Source: Rhodospirillales bacterium (GTDB lineage Bacteria > Pseudomonadota > Alphaproteobacteria > Rhodospirillales > SHVQ01). Taken from it: a stretch of DNA of 64,000 nt. A program made the translations under genes and the position numbers. The stretch is taken from contig SHVQ01000007.1 in the NCBI GenBank assembly GCA_009694195.1, positions 1-64,000 of the forward strand, given 5' to 3'. Below the pieces are notes generated by a model, which saw nothing but the letters and a program-made list of their open reading frames with translations, ran no database searches and was not told where the DNA came from. This document shows positions 51,284 through 60,521 of the stretch, piece by piece (positions within the stretch are counted from its first letter, which is position 1; every line of letters starts with the position of its first letter).

Positions 51284-51319
51284 AGGCCGGGCGGCGTTCA
51301 CGACAACGCCGCCCGGCCT
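51284..51319. other. Perfect 15-base hairpin between tctC and tctB
   Basis: AGGCCGGGCGGCGTT (51284-51298) and AACGCCGCCCGGCCT (51305-51319) flank the loop CACGAC. No T-run follows on the minus strand. It is probably a message-stabilising or partly terminating element that keeps the binding protein more abundant than TctB. Confidence 0.6.
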
Positions 51320-51328
51320 GCGCTCGAT

Positions 51329-52363
51329 CTAGGGTTTGTGGAGGAAGCCCGCTTCCTTCATCAGGTCGCGGTGCAAGTTCTCGGCCGATTCGACCCACGA
51401 CCGATATTGGCCGCCGCTCATGAACGTCTGGTTGAAGGCGCCTTGTTCCATGAACGATTTCCAATCTTCGGTCGCCATCACCTTCTTGAGCAGTTCGACA
51501 TAGTAGTCGACCTGCGCTTGATTCACGCCGGGCGGCATGAAAATGCCGCGCAGCATCTGGTATTCGACGTTGACCCCGGATTCCTTGCACGTGGGGATGT
51601 CGCTCCAGGCCATGTTCGGCGTCACTTTCGCCGTGTACGTGCTGCGCTTCGCATCGAAAATGCAGAGCGCTCGAAGCGTTCCGGCCTTCCAATGCGCCAC
51701 GGCCTCGATCGGATTGTTGACGGTCGAATCGACGTGCTTGCCGACCAGCTGGGTCGCCACCTTGCCGCCGCCCTCGAAGGGGACGTAGGTGAACTTCTTT
51801 CCGCCGATCACGCGCTCGAGCGCGACCGTGATGATCTGATCTTCCTGCTTCGATCCGGTGCCGGCCATTTTGAATTGCCTGTCGTTGCCGGCCTTCACGG
51901 CGCCGAGATACTCCTGCGCGGTCTTGTGCGGCGATTCGGAGTGCACCCACAAGACGAATTGGTCGAGCGAGAGCATGGCGACGGGGGTCAGGTCTTTCCA
52001 GCCGAACGGCACGCCCGTCGCCATCGGCGTCGTGAACAGATTTGAGAGCGTGATGATGATCTTGTGCGCATCGCCCGAGCTTTGCTTCACGTCGAGGAAG
52101 CCTTCGGCGCCCGCGCCGCCCGACTTGTTGATGACCACCAGCGGCTGCGGCGACAGGTTGTGCTTGCTGACCACGCCTTGAATGAACCGCGCCATCTGGT
52201 CGGCCCCGCCGCCGGTGCCCGCCGGAATGATGAACGTGATCGGTTTCGTCGGCTGCCAGCCTTGTGCGAGGGCGTCGCTTGCGAGACCTACCGCATTTAG
52301 CGCAAGCGCTCCAAACAGGAGGCCTGCGATCCGCGCATGACGGTAGCGAAGAATGGCATACAT
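51329..52363 (-). CDS. tctC: Tripartite tricarboxylate transporter binding protein, TctC/BUG family
   Basis: 344 residues from ATG 52363, with AGAGGAGT upstream. A signal peptide runs to about residue 34 (FGALALNAVGLASDALA, then QGWQP). BUG landmarks are KPITFIIPAGTGGGADQMAR, VVINKSGGAGAEGF and FTYVPFEGGGKVATQLVGKH. The periplasmic protein captures a small acid, commonly citrate, tartrate or another carboxylate or hydroxy acid. Its position beside the formyl-CoA-type genes makes a 2-hydroxy acid a reasonable substrate, as an inference from context only. Confidence 0.88.
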   Translation of the reverse strand: MYAILRYRHARIAGLLFGALALNAVGLASDALAQGWQPTKPITFIIPAGTGGGADQMARFIQGVVSKHNLSPQPLVVINKSGGAGAEGFLDVKQSSGDAHKIIITLSNLFTTPMATGVPFGWKDLTPVAMLSLDQFVLWVHSESPHKTAQEYLGAVKAGNDRQFKMAGTGSKQEDQIITVALERVIGGKKFTYVPFEGGGKVATQLVGKHVDSTVNNPIEAVAHWKAGTLRALCIFDAKRSTYTAKVTPNMAWSDIPTCKESGVNVEYQMLRGIFMPPGVNQAQVDYYVELLKKVMATEDWKSFMEQGAFNQTFMSGGQYRSWVESAENLHRDLMKEAGFLHKP

Positions 52364-52463
52364 ATAATGAGCACTCCTCTGTCTACAGGGTCTTTTTTCT
52401 TTGCGTGATTATCTCACACGCGGGCATTCCGGCCAAGAACACACGTTCAAGCCGCGGAGGCGG

Positions 52464-53975
52464 TCACGCGGCGCGATCTCGAATAAGCAGGCTCGCCCGG
52501 TGCACGAGAGGGCCGATCAGCGGCCACAGCAGCATGATCACGCCGAGACCGAAAACGCTCCCGACCAGCCAATTCGACCAGAAGATCGCGAGGCTGCCTT
52601 GCGAAAGCAGCATCGATTGACGGAAGGAGTTTTCCGCCATGTCTCCGAGCACGAGAGCGAGGACGAGTGGGGGCAGCGGATAGGAGAGCTTGTTGAATAC
52701 GTAACCGATGACGCCGAACAGCACCATCAGCCACACGTCGAAGATCGCATTGTTCACCGTGAACGCGCCGATCGCGCAAACCACCATGATCACCGGAGTG
52801 ATGATGCTGAAGGGGATGCGCAGGATTGCCGCGAAGAGCGGGACGCACGTGAGCACGATGATAAAGCCGGCGACATTGCCGAGGTACATGCTGGCGATCA
52901 GGCCCCACACGAACTCCTTATGCTCGATGAAAAGCAGCGGCCCCGGCTGCAATCCCCAGATCAAGAGGCCGCCGAGCAGCACGGCGGCGGTGGGCGAGCC
53001 CGGGATGCCGAGCGTGAGCATGGGCAGCAGCGCGCTCGTGCCGGCGGCATGAGCGGCCGTCTCCGGCGCGACCACGCCTTCAAGCTCGCCCTTGCCGAAT
53101 CGATCCCCGTTCTTCGACATCTTTTTGGCGACGCCGTAGCTCATGAAGGACGCGGGCGTCGCGCCGCCGGGCGTAATGCCGAGCCAGCAGCCGATCAGGC
53201 AACTGCGGAATGCCGTGAGCTTGAATTGAGCGAGCTTCTTCCATGTTTGCAAGACCACGTTCAATTGCAGCCGGGCTTGCACGCCCTTGAGCGAGAGTCC
53301 GCCTTCCATCGTCGTCAGAATTTCCCCGATGCCGAAGAGCCCGATGACGGCGACCAGGAACTCGAACCCGCGGAGCAGCTCGGTCGTCCCGTACGTCATC
53401 CGCAGCTGACCGGTGACGATGTCGAGTCCGACCGCCGCGAGGGCGAAGCCGAGCATCATGGAGGCGATGGTCTTCAGGGGCGAGGCCCGGCCCATCCCGA
53501 CGAAGCTCGCGAACGTGAGGAACTGGACGGCAAAAAACTCGGCCGGGCCGAATCGCAGCGCGAACTTTGCGACGAGCGGCGCCAGGAAAGTGATGACGAT
53601 CACAGCGAACAACGCGCCGACGAACGATGATGTGAAAGCGGCCGTTAACGCTTCGCCGGCGCGGCCTTGCTGTGCCATTGGATAACCGTCAAACGTCGTC
53701 GCGACCGACCATGGCTCGCCCGGGATGTTGAAAAGGATCGACGTGATCGCGCCGCCGAACAGCGCGCCCCAATAAATGCAGGAGAGCATGATGATCGCCG
53801 ACGTCGGCGGCATCGAAAACGTGAGCGGCAGCAGAATGGCGACGCCATTGGCGCCGCCGAGCCCTGGAAGTACGCCGATGATGACGCCGAGAACGATTCC
53901 GAGGGCCATCAAGGCGAGGTTATAGGGCTGAAGCGCGACTCCGAATCCTTGGAATAGTGAGGAGATCTCCTCCAA
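52464..53975 (-). CDS. tctA: Tripartite tricarboxylate transporter large membrane subunit, TctA
   Basis: 503 residues from TTG 53975, with GGGACGAG upstream. About twelve helices are predicted. Two TctA signature loops are seen: GVLPGLGGANGVAILLPLTF and LGITPGGATPASFMSYGVAK, plus IPGSPTAAVLLGGLLIWGLQ near the middle. It is the first gene of the operon. The upstream region with repeated GATTCGTT boxes separates it from the divergent 2-hydroxyacyl-CoA-lyase-like gene. Confidence 0.9.
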   Translation of the reverse strand: MEEISSLFQGFGVALQPYNLALMALGIVLGVIIGVLPGLGGANGVAILLPLTFSMPPTSAIIMLSCIYWGALFGGAITSILFNIPGEPWSVATTFDGYPMAQQGRAGEALTAAFTSSFVGALFAVIVITFLAPLVAKFALRFGPAEFFAVQFLTFASFVGMGRASPLKTIASMMLGFALAAVGLDIVTGQLRMTYGTTELLRGFEFLVAVIGLFGIGEILTTMEGGLSLKGVQARLQLNVVLQTWKKLAQFKLTAFRSCLIGCWLGITPGGATPASFMSYGVAKKMSKNGDRFGKGELEGVVAPETAAHAAGTSALLPMLTLGIPGSPTAAVLLGGLLIWGLQPGPLLFIEHKEFVWGLIASMYLGNVAGFIIVLTCVPLFAAILRIPFSIITPVIMVVCAIGAFTVNNAIFDVWLMVLFGVIGYVFNKLSYPLPPLVLALVLGDMAENSFRQSMLLSQGSLAIFWSNWLVGSVFGLGVIMLLWPLIGPLVHRASLLIRDRAA

Positions 53976-53994
53976 CGTTCTCGTCCCTCGATTG

Positions 53995-54014
53995 CAACGG
54001 ACATGACTCCGTTG
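53995..54014. promoter_or_regulatory. Inverted repeat just upstream of tctA
   Basis: CAACGGA (53995-54001) and TCCGTTG (54008-54014) are perfect arms around CATGAC. It begins 20 bases before the tctA start on the minus strand, so it lies in the leader or core promoter. Confidence 0.45.
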
Positions 54015-54031
54015 ACGACAGCGTCCGGACT

Positions 54032-54102
54032 AACGAATCGCCCGGCTACTTCTCGCGTCGCGTCCCTGCGACACGACGATTCGTTTTTTCTGATTCGTTT
54101 TT
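54032..54102. promoter_or_regulatory. Cluster of GATTCGTT boxes upstream of tctA
   Basis: GATTCGTTTTT occurs twice with a 14-base period (54078-54088 and 54092-54102). The inverted octamer AACGAATC lies at 54032-54039. Three copies of one octamer in 71 bases suggest binding sites for one regulator, possibly the nearby FCD protein. Confidence 0.45.
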
Positions 54103-54448
54103 ATGAAGATTGAGTGTGCCCCAAGTCTTGCAACCATTTCGTATGTGGTATACATGATACTCGTCCGATGCCTGATGTAAAGCAAAGCAACGAGGCTTAA
54201 AAAAATTTTCGGACGCGTCGAACACGTGGAGACTGAATTCCGAATGGTCGAGCAGCAAGCGACTGATCCGGACGTGACGGTCAGTCGTCGAGTTTGCAAA
54301 CGGGCTCTCGATCGCGAGCAATGGATCGGCGATTCGAATCCGGTGCAGGCATGAGCGCCGCGGCTCGATCCACCTCAGGATGCATTTATCCTTATTGTTA
54401 GAGAGCGGCGTTTTTATTGACGAGTGATTCCCCTTGAGGGAAAACCGA

Positions 54449-56170
54449 ATGGCGAAGAGCGCAACGGATACCCTGGCGAAAAAGACCCGATCGAACGACG
54501 TGATCTCGGGCGGACATCTGGTCGCCAAAGCCCTGAAGAACGAAGGCATCGACGTCATCTTTACCCTGTGCGGCGGACATATCATCGATATCTACGATGG
54601 ATGCATCGACGAGGGGATCAAAATCATCGACGTTCGCCACGAGCAAGTCGCGGCCCACGCGGCCGACGGCTACGCCCGGATGACCGGAAAGCCCGGCTGT
54701 GCCGTGGTGACGGCGGGACCCGGCACCACCGACGCCATGACCGGCGTCGCCAATGCCTTCCGTGCCGAGAGCCCGATGCTGCTGATCGGCGGCCAGGGCG
54801 CGCTCAGCCAGCACAAGATGGGCTCGCTTCAGGATTTGCCGCACGTTGACATGATGCAGCCGATCACGAAATTCGCGGCCACCGTTCCGCACACGGCGCG
54901 CATCGCCGACATGATCAGCATGGCATTCCGCGAGTGTTTCAATGGCGCGCCGGGACCCTCGTTCCTCGAGATCCCCCGCGACATCCTCGACGACGAGGTC
55001 GAGATCACGAAGGCGGTAATCCCGCAGCCCGGCCATTATCGCGCTTCGGCGAAGTCGATCGGCGATCCCGGCGCCATCGAGAAGCTCGCCGACATACTTA
55101 TTAAGTCGCAGCGCCCCTGCGTCCTCATGGGCCAGCAGCTCTGGACCTGCCGTGGAACCGAATCGGCGCGCGAGTTCCTCCGCACGCTCAATGTTCCTGG
55201 GTTCTTCAACGGCGGCGGCCGCGGCACGCTTCCGCCGGGCGATCCGCATCACTTCCACCGCACACGGAGCTACGCCTTCGGCAAAGCCGACGTCATCGTC
55301 GTGGTCGGCACGCCGTTCGATTTTCGAATGGGCTACGGCCGTCGCCTCAGCAAGGAAGCCATCGTCGTCCAAATCGACATGGATTATCGGACCGTCGGCA
55401 AGAACCGAGACATCTCGCTTGGGCTCGTCGGCGACGTCGGTGCCATCCTAAAAGCGGTCACTCAGGCCGCAACGGGGCGAATCGGGAACAGCGCAAAAAC
55501 ACGCGAATCGTGGTTGCGGGAGCTGCGCGAGGGCGAAAAAACGGCCCATGAGAAGCTGATTCCGAAATTCATGGACAACGCGAAACCGATCAACCCGTTT
55601 CGCGTCGCCTACGAAATTAACGAAATGCTCACCGAAGATTCGATTTACATCGGCGACGGCGGCGACGTGGTCACGATCTCGGCACAGGCCGTACAACCCA
55701 GGAATCCCGGGCATTGGATGGACCCCGGCCCGCTCGGAACGCTCGGCGTCGGCGTGCCGTTTGCGATGGCGGCGAAGTTCGTGCATCCGACGAAGGAAAT
55801 AATTTGCTACTTCGGCGACGGCGCGTTCTCGCTCACGGGGTGGGATTTCGAGACATGCGTGCGTTTCAAGTTGCCGTTTCTCGGAATTATCGGTAACAAC
55901 TCTGCTATGAATCAGATTCGGTATGGTCAGATTTCCAAATATGGTCCCGAACGAGGCGATGTCGGCAACAAGCTCGGCGATGTCGAGTACAGCAAGTTTG
56001 CCCAGATGCTCGGTGGATACGGCGAAGAAGTTCGCGACCCCGAGCAGATCAAGCCGGCGTTGATGCGCGCGCGCGAAGCCGTGCGATCCGGCGTTCCGGC
56101 ACTGGTCAACATCTGGGTCGATCCGAATATCTATGCGCCAGGCACTATGAACCAGACGATGTACAAGTAG
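54449..56170 (+). CDS. ThDP-dependent 2-hydroxyacyl-CoA lyase-like enzyme (ILVBL/HACL2 type)
   Basis: 573 residues from ATG 54449, with GAGGG eight bases upstream. The N-terminus GGHLVAKALKNEGIDVIFTL, then CGGHIIDIYD, is the hallmark I know from human ILVBL/HACL2. The catalytic Glu65 lies in RHEQVAAHAADGYARM. The diphosphate motif runs from GDGAFSLTGWDFET (456-469) to NNSAMNQ (483-489), much like the GDSAFGFSGMEVET of oxalyl-CoA decarboxylase. HACL enzymes split 2-hydroxyacyl-CoA to an aldehyde and formyl-CoA. The next gene is formyl-CoA transferase, which strongly supports a formyl-CoA role over acetolactate synthase. Confidence 0.78.
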   Translation: MAKSATDTLAKKTRSNDVISGGHLVAKALKNEGIDVIFTLCGGHIIDIYDGCIDEGIKIIDVRHEQVAAHAADGYARMTGKPGCAVVTAGPGTTDAMTGVANAFRAESPMLLIGGQGALSQHKMGSLQDLPHVDMMQPITKFAATVPHTARIADMISMAFRECFNGAPGPSFLEIPRDILDDEVEITKAVIPQPGHYRASAKSIGDPGAIEKLADILIKSQRPCVLMGQQLWTCRGTESAREFLRTLNVPGFFNGGGRGTLPPGDPHHFHRTRSYAFGKADVIVVVGTPFDFRMGYGRRLSKEAIVVQIDMDYRTVGKNRDISLGLVGDVGAILKAVTQAATGRIGNSAKTRESWLRELREGEKTAHEKLIPKFMDNAKPINPFRVAYEINEMLTEDSIYIGDGGDVVTISAQAVQPRNPGHWMDPGPLGTLGVGVPFAMAAKFVHPTKEIICYFGDGAFSLTGWDFETCVRFKLPFLGIIGNNSAMNQIRYGQISKYGPERGDVGNKLGDVEYSKFAQMLGGYGEEVRDPEQIKPALMRAREAVRSGVPALVNIWVDPNIYAPGTMNQTMYK

Positions 56171-56238
56171 GCGCGAGCATTGGGGGGCCTTGCCTGGCGT
56201 ATCCCTCCGCTCGTACTTGAAAACGGAGAGAGGAACGA

Positions 56239-56295
56239 ATGGCTAAGAAACCAGCGAAGAAGAAATCTAAGGCAAAAGGTAAGAAGAAGAGATAG
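56239..56295 (+). CDS. 18-residue lysine-rich microprotein, in frame with frc
   Basis: ATG 56239 has a strong GGAGAGAGG site six bases upstream. It reads MAKKPAKKKSKAKGKKKR and ends at TAG 56293-56295. The next codon is the frc ATG in the same frame. The Frc N-terminus is itself lysine-rich. So either a short leader peptide couples translation to frc, or the stop interrupts a longer basic extension. Frc has no ribosome site of its own except the purine-rich end of this peptide. Confidence 0.5.
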   Translation: MAKKPAKKKSKAKGKKKR

Positions 56296-57675
56296 ATGAA
56301 GAAATCGCGCATCGCCAAGACGAAGGCGAAGCCGAAAAAGGCACTACGAAAAGTCGCGAAGCCGGCCCCGCGTTCGCGCGGGGCCGGTTCGGCGAATCGG
56401 GCACGGTCCTCGCGCCGGCCGACGCGGTCAAAGGCGGCGGTAGGAAAGGGAGCGCTCGCCGGGGTTCGCATTCTCGATATGTCGCACATTCAAGCAGGGC
56501 CCTCGGCGACGCAGATCATGGCGTGGCTGGGCGCCGACGTCATCAAGGTCGAGATGCCCGGCCGCGGCGATATCACGCGCGGCCAGCTTCGCGATCTGCC
56601 GAACGTCGACAGCCTCTATTTCACGATGCTCAACTGCAACAAGCGGAGCATCACCATCAATATGAAATCGGACCACGGCAAGGCGATCTTTACCGCCCTG
56701 CTGAAGAAGGCCGATGTCCTGATCGAGAATTTCGGTCCGGGCGTGATGGATCGCCAGGGGTTTCCCTGGGAAACGATCCGCAAGATCAACCCCCGCGTTG
56801 TCTATGCGTCCATCAAGGGCTTCGGACCGGGGCCTTATGCGGATTGCAAGGCCTATGAGAACGTCGCCCAGTGCATGGGCGGCTCCGCCAGCACGACGGG
56901 CTGGGAGACCGGCCCGCCGACGATAACCGGGGCCCAGATCGGCGATTCGGGGACGGGCATTCACTGCATCGTCGGGATACTCGCGGCGCTTATTCATCGC
57001 GAGCGGACGGGGCGCGGACAGCGCGTCGAGCTCGCCATGCAGGACTGCGTGCTCAACCTGACGCGGGTCAAGATGCGCGACCAGCAGCGGCTCGCCCACG
57101 GGCCGCTCCGCGAGTATCCGAACAAATCCTTCGGCGAAGCCGTGCCGCGGGCGGGCAATGCGTCGGGCGGCGGCCAGCCCGGGAACGCGCTCCGGTGCAA
57201 AGGGAACGGACCCAACGATTACATCTACGTGATCATCCAGCCGCAGGTGTGGGCGCCGCTGATGAATTTGATCGGGCGGCCCGAGCTCATCCAGGACGAG
57301 CGCTACGCGACGCCGGAAGCGCGCCTGCCGCGTCTCGACGAAGTCTGGGCCATCGTCGAGGCGTGGACGCAGACTCAAACCAAATTTGAGGCGATGACCA
57401 AGCTGAATGACGCCGATGTCCCGTGCGGCCCAATCATGTCGATGAAAGATTTGATCGAAGATGAGTCGCTCGTTTCTCGGGATATCATGGTCGATGTTCC
57501 GCACCCGACCCGGGGCTCGTTCAAGACCATCGGCTGCCCGATCAAGCTTTCCGACTCTCCGGTCGAAGTGAAGGCCTCGCCGCTGCTCGGCGAGCATACG
57601 GACGATATCCTCACCGGGGAGCTGGGATACACGAAAGAGGAAATCCAGGCGTTGCGGGCAGAAGGCGCCATTTAG
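56296..57675 (+). CDS. frc: Formyl-CoA transferase (CoA-transferase family III) with basic N-terminal extension
   Basis: 459 residues. Residues 1-52 are a Lys/Arg/Ala-rich extension. The catalytic domain starts [19 protein letters not shown]. Asp217 in [13 protein letters not shown] is the nucleophilic aspartate (Asp169 in Oxalobacter Frc once the extension is removed). The blocks [37 protein letters not shown] and [11 protein letters not shown] match Frc closely; the glycine loop GGGQP closes over the active site. It exchanges CoA between formyl-CoA and a carboxylate. It follows the lyase by 125 bases and is likely cotranscribed with it. Confidence 0.87.
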   Translation: MKKSRIAKTKAKPKKALRKVAKPAPRSRGAGSANRARSSRRPTRSKAAVGKGALAGVRILDMSHIQAGPSATQIMAWLGADVIKVEMPGRGDITRGQLRDLPNVDSLYFTMLNCNKRSITINMKSDHGKAIFTALLKKADVLIENFGPGVMDRQGFPWETIRKINPRVVYASIKGFGPGPYADCKAYENVAQCMGGSASTTGWETGPPTITGAQIGDSGTGIHCIVGILAALIHRERTGRGQRVELAMQDCVLNLTRVKMRDQQRLAHGPLREYPNKSFGEAVPRAGNASGGGQPGNALRCKGNGPNDYIYVIIQPQVWAPLMNLIGRPELIQDERYATPEARLPRLDEVWAIVEAWTQTQTKFEAMTKLNDADVPCGPIMSMKDLIEDESLVSRDIMVDVPHPTRGSFKTIGCPIKLSDSPVEVKASPLLGEHTDDILTGELGYTKEEIQALRAEGAI

Positions 57676-57753
57676 TACCCGACCCTCGACCGTCCTCCGC
57701 GGCCGCTTGGAGAAACGGGCGAGAGAAGCGACGGACGCGTCTCAGGGGGAACT

Positions 57754-58668
57754 ATGCGGATCATCGTGATGGGCCAGCAGGCCTTCGGCAAGGCGGTTGT
57801 CGAAGCGCTGCTCAATCGCGGCGATGCGGTTATCGCGGTCTTCTGCGCGCCCGACAAGGAAGGCCGGCCGGCGGACCCGATCAAGGACTTCGCGGTCCAG
57901 AAGGGTCTGCCCGTCTACCAGCCGAAGTCCTACAAGGACGCCGACACGCTGACGCAGATTCTGGACCTCAAGCCCGACCTCTGCTTGATGGCCTACGTCA
58001 CCATCTTCGTCCCGAAAGAGGCGCGCGAGATCCCGGCCAAGGGCTCGCTCTGCTTCCATCCGTCGTTGCTGCCCCGCCACCGCGGCCCGAGCTCGATCAA
58101 CTGGCCGATCATGTGGGGCGAGACGAAATCGGGCCTCACCGTCTTCTATCCCGACGATGGGCTCGACACCGGCGACATCCTTCTGCAGAAGGAGATCGAC
58201 ATCGGTGACGAGGATACGCTCGGAACCGTCTATTTCGAGAAGATATTTCCCTTGGGCGTGCAAGCCATGCTCGAGTCGGTCGATCTGATGAAGCGCGGCA
58301 ACCCGCCCCGCATCGTGCAGGACAACGCCAAGGCGACTTACGAGAGCTGGTGCAGGGAAGCCGACGCCAAGATCGACTGGGCGAAGCCGGCGGACGATGT
58401 CTTCAACCTGATCCGCGGAACCAATCCGCAACCCGGCGCCTGGACGATGCACCAGGGCAAGAAGCTCGGCATCTTCGAGTGCGCAAAAATCCGAGCGGCA
58501 GGGGGAAGCCCCGGTGAAGTGACCGACGTGACCGCGGACGGCGTCACCGTCGCCGCCAAAGGCGGGCATATTCTCATCAAGCGCGTTCGTCCGGAGGGCG
58601 ACAAGAAAATCACGGCGATCGAGCACGCGGCCAAAGGGGGCATCGCGAAGGGCACCCGGCTCGGGTGA
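57754..58668 (+). CDS. Formyltransferase, 10-formyl-THF dehydrogenase hydrolase-domain-like
   Basis: 304 residues. The formyl_trans_N domain carries the catalytic HPSLLPRHRGPSSINW, with the family His and the following Asp region in DDGLDTGDILLQKE. The C-domain (about 205-300) is the Fmt-type OB fold. The wording INWPIMWGETKSGLTVFYPDDGLDTGD is closer to the N-domain of ALDH1L1 than to Met-tRNA formyltransferase. It would transfer or hydrolyse the formyl group of 10-formyl-THF. It lies 78 bases after frc and before formate-THF ligase, so it belongs to C1 handling rather than translation. A second fmt copy is the alternative. Confidence 0.8.
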   Translation: MRIIVMGQQAFGKAVVEALLNRGDAVIAVFCAPDKEGRPADPIKDFAVQKGLPVYQPKSYKDADTLTQILDLKPDLCLMAYVTIFVPKEAREIPAKGSLCFHPSLLPRHRGPSSINWPIMWGETKSGLTVFYPDDGLDTGDILLQKEIDIGDEDTLGTVYFEKIFPLGVQAMLESVDLMKRGNPPRIVQDNAKATYESWCREADAKIDWAKPADDVFNLIRGTNPQPGAWTMHQGKKLGIFECAKIRAAGGSPGEVTDVTADGVTVAAKGGHILIKRVRPEGDKKITAIEHAAKGGIAKGTRLG

Positions 58669-58743
58669 CGCATTCGCGGTTTCGAGGGAGCGCGGGAAAT
58701 CATCGGCCCCATCAGGGGGCAGGCGTCAGGGAGGGGATAGTCC

Positions 58744-60462
58744 ATGGCAAAGAAAGCGGGACCGGCGAAGGCTGGGTCCATGAGGACGGCGCCGAAAAGC
58801 GACATCGAGATCGCGCGCGCCGCGCGCATGAAGCCGATCGCGGAGATCGCGCGGAAACTCGGGATTCCCGATAAGTACCTGATCCAATACGGCCCCACCA
58901 AGGCCAAGGTGTCGTTCGACTTCATCGAGACGCTGGCGAAGAAGAAGGACGGCAAGCTCATCCTCGTCACGGCGATCACGCCGACGCCCGCGGGCGAGGG
59001 CAAGACGACGACGACCGTCGGCCTCGGCGACGGGCTCAACCGGATCGGAAAACGCACGGCCATCTGCCTCCGCGAACCGTCGCTCGGTCCCTGCTTCGGC
59101 GTGAAGGGTGGGGCGGCGGGAGGCGGTTACGCGCAGGTGGTGCCGATGGAGGACATCAACCTCCATTTCACCGGCGACTTCCACGCCATCACGTCCGCCA
59201 ACAACCTCCTCGCGGCGCTTCTCGACAATCACATCTATTGGGGCAACGAGCTCGGGATCGATCCGCGCCGCGTCGCCTGGCGTCGCGTCATGGACATGAA
59301 CGACCGGGCGCTCCGCCAGATCGTGAGCTCGCTCGGCGGAGTCGCCAACGGATTCCCGCGCGAGGACGGCTTCGACATCACGGTCGCCTCCGAAATCATG
59401 GCGATCTTCTGTCTCGCGACCAACCTCAAGGATCTGGAGGCGCGCCTCGGGCGCATTGTCGTCGGCTATACGCGCGACCGCAAGCCGATCCTCGCGAAGG
59501 ACCTCAAGGGGGCAGGGCCGATGTCGGTCCTGCTCCGCGATGCGCTCGCGCCCAATCTCGTCCAGACGCTCGAAAACAACCCGGCGTTCATCCACGGCGG
59601 CCCCTTCGCCAACATCGCGCACGGCTGCAACTCCGTGCTCGCGACCCGCACCGCGCTCAAGCTCGCGGACTACGTGGTGACGGAGGCCGGGTTCGGGGCC
59701 GACCTCGGCGCCGAGAAGTTCTTCGACATCAAGTGCCGCATGGCCGGCCTCAAGCCGAGCGCGGCCGTGATCGTCGCGACCGTGCGGGCGCTCAAGATGC
59801 ATGGCGGCGTCGCCAAGGGCGATCTCGGCATCCCGAACGTCGAGGCAGTCCGCGCGGGCTGCGCCAACTTGGCCCGCCACGTGGCCAACGTGAAGGGCTT
59901 CGGCGTCGCTGCCGTGGTCGCCATCAACCGGTTCAACGCCGACACGGACGCCGAGATCCAGGTGGTCCAGGAGACGGCCCGCAAGCTCGGCGCCGAGGCC
60001 ATCCTCTGCACCCACTGGGCGGACGGCAGCAAGGGCACGGAGGCGCTCGCCCGCCACGTGGTCAAGCTGGTCGAGAAGGGCAACTCCAAGTTCAAGGTCC
60101 TCTACCCGGACAGCATGCCGCTCTGGGACAAGGTCAAGACGATCGCCACGAAGATCTACGGCGCCGCCGACATCCAGGGCGACGCCAAGGTCCGCCAACA
60201 GTTCAAGGACCTGCAGGACGGCGGCTACGGCAACCTTCCCATCTGCATGGCCAAGACCCAGTACAGTTTCTCGACCGACCCCAACATGAAGGGGGCGCCG
60301 AGCGGCCACATCGTCTCGGTCCGTGAAGTGCGACTTTCGGCCGGCGCTGGGTTCGTGGTCGTCATCACGGGCGAGATCATGACCATGCCCGGACTGCCCA
60401 AGGTGCCGGCGGCGAACAGCATCTTCCTCAACGAACGCGGCCAGATCGAAGGCCTGTTCTAA
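58744..60462 (+). CDS. fhs: Formate-tetrahydrofolate ligase
   Basis: 572 residues, slightly longer than usual because of a basic N-terminus ([19 protein letters not shown]). The P-loop [16 protein letters not shown] lies near residue 80. [33 protein letters not shown] and [20 protein letters not shown] are family signatures. It makes 10-formyl-THF from formate, ATP and THF, and can run backwards to gain ATP. ATG 58744 follows GGGAGGGGATAG. It is the last clear member of the formyl-CoA group and complements the formate dehydrogenase. Confidence 0.93.
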   Translation: MAKKAGPAKAGSMRTAPKSDIEIARAARMKPIAEIARKLGIPDKYLIQYGPTKAKVSFDFIETLAKKKDGKLILVTAITPTPAGEGKTTTTVGLGDGLNRIGKRTAICLREPSLGPCFGVKGGAAGGGYAQVVPMEDINLHFTGDFHAITSANNLLAALLDNHIYWGNELGIDPRRVAWRRVMDMNDRALRQIVSSLGGVANGFPREDGFDITVASEIMAIFCLATNLKDLEARLGRIVVGYTRDRKPILAKDLKGAGPMSVLLRDALAPNLVQTLENNPAFIHGGPFANIAHGCNSVLATRTALKLADYVVTEAGFGADLGAEKFFDIKCRMAGLKPSAAVIVATVRALKMHGGVAKGDLGIPNVEAVRAGCANLARHVANVKGFGVAAVVAINRFNADTDAEIQVVQETARKLGAEAILCTHWADGSKGTEALARHVVKLVEKGNSKFKVLYPDSMPLWDKVKTIATKIYGAADIQGDAKVRQQFKDLQDGGYGNLPICMAKTQYSFSTDPNMKGAPSGHIVSVREVRLSAGAGFVVVITGEIMTMPGLPKVPAANSIFLNERGQIEGLF

Positions 60463-60521
60463 TATTGACCTCACGTCGTGGAGCCCCCAAAAAGGGACTC
60501 CTCGAAGGATGAGGTTCGAAA

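Larger units (their letters stand above)
53976..54448. other. Divergent control region between tctA and the lyase gene
   Basis: This 473-base spacer is visibly richer in A and T than its surroundings. I support no gene in it; a minus-strand open frame of 179 codons covering it lacks a ribosome site and family features. It contains an inverted repeat, repeated GATTCGTT boxes, a 10-base palindrome GATTCGAATC (54331-54340) and a GTATAC-centred site (54147-54152). Confidence 0.6.

Noticed and set aside
54046-54585. 179-codon minus-strand open frame in the tctA/lyase spacer
   Set aside because: No ribosome site, no recognisable fold, and it overlaps the lyase start. The spacer looks regulatory.
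54449-56170. Calling the lyase an acetolactate synthase
   Set aside because: The N-terminal GGHLVAK pattern, the GAFSLTGWDFET segment and the neighbouring frc point to HACL/Oxc-type chemistry. No regulatory small subunit gene is near.
57754-58668. Methionyl-tRNA formyltransferase (fmt)
   Set aside because: No def/peptide deformylase neighbour, and the active-site segment is closer to the 10-formyl-THF hydrolase domain. Kept only as an alternative.
60480-60501. Rho-independent terminator after fhs
   Set aside because: The stem is imperfect and no T-run follows, so termination is not supported.
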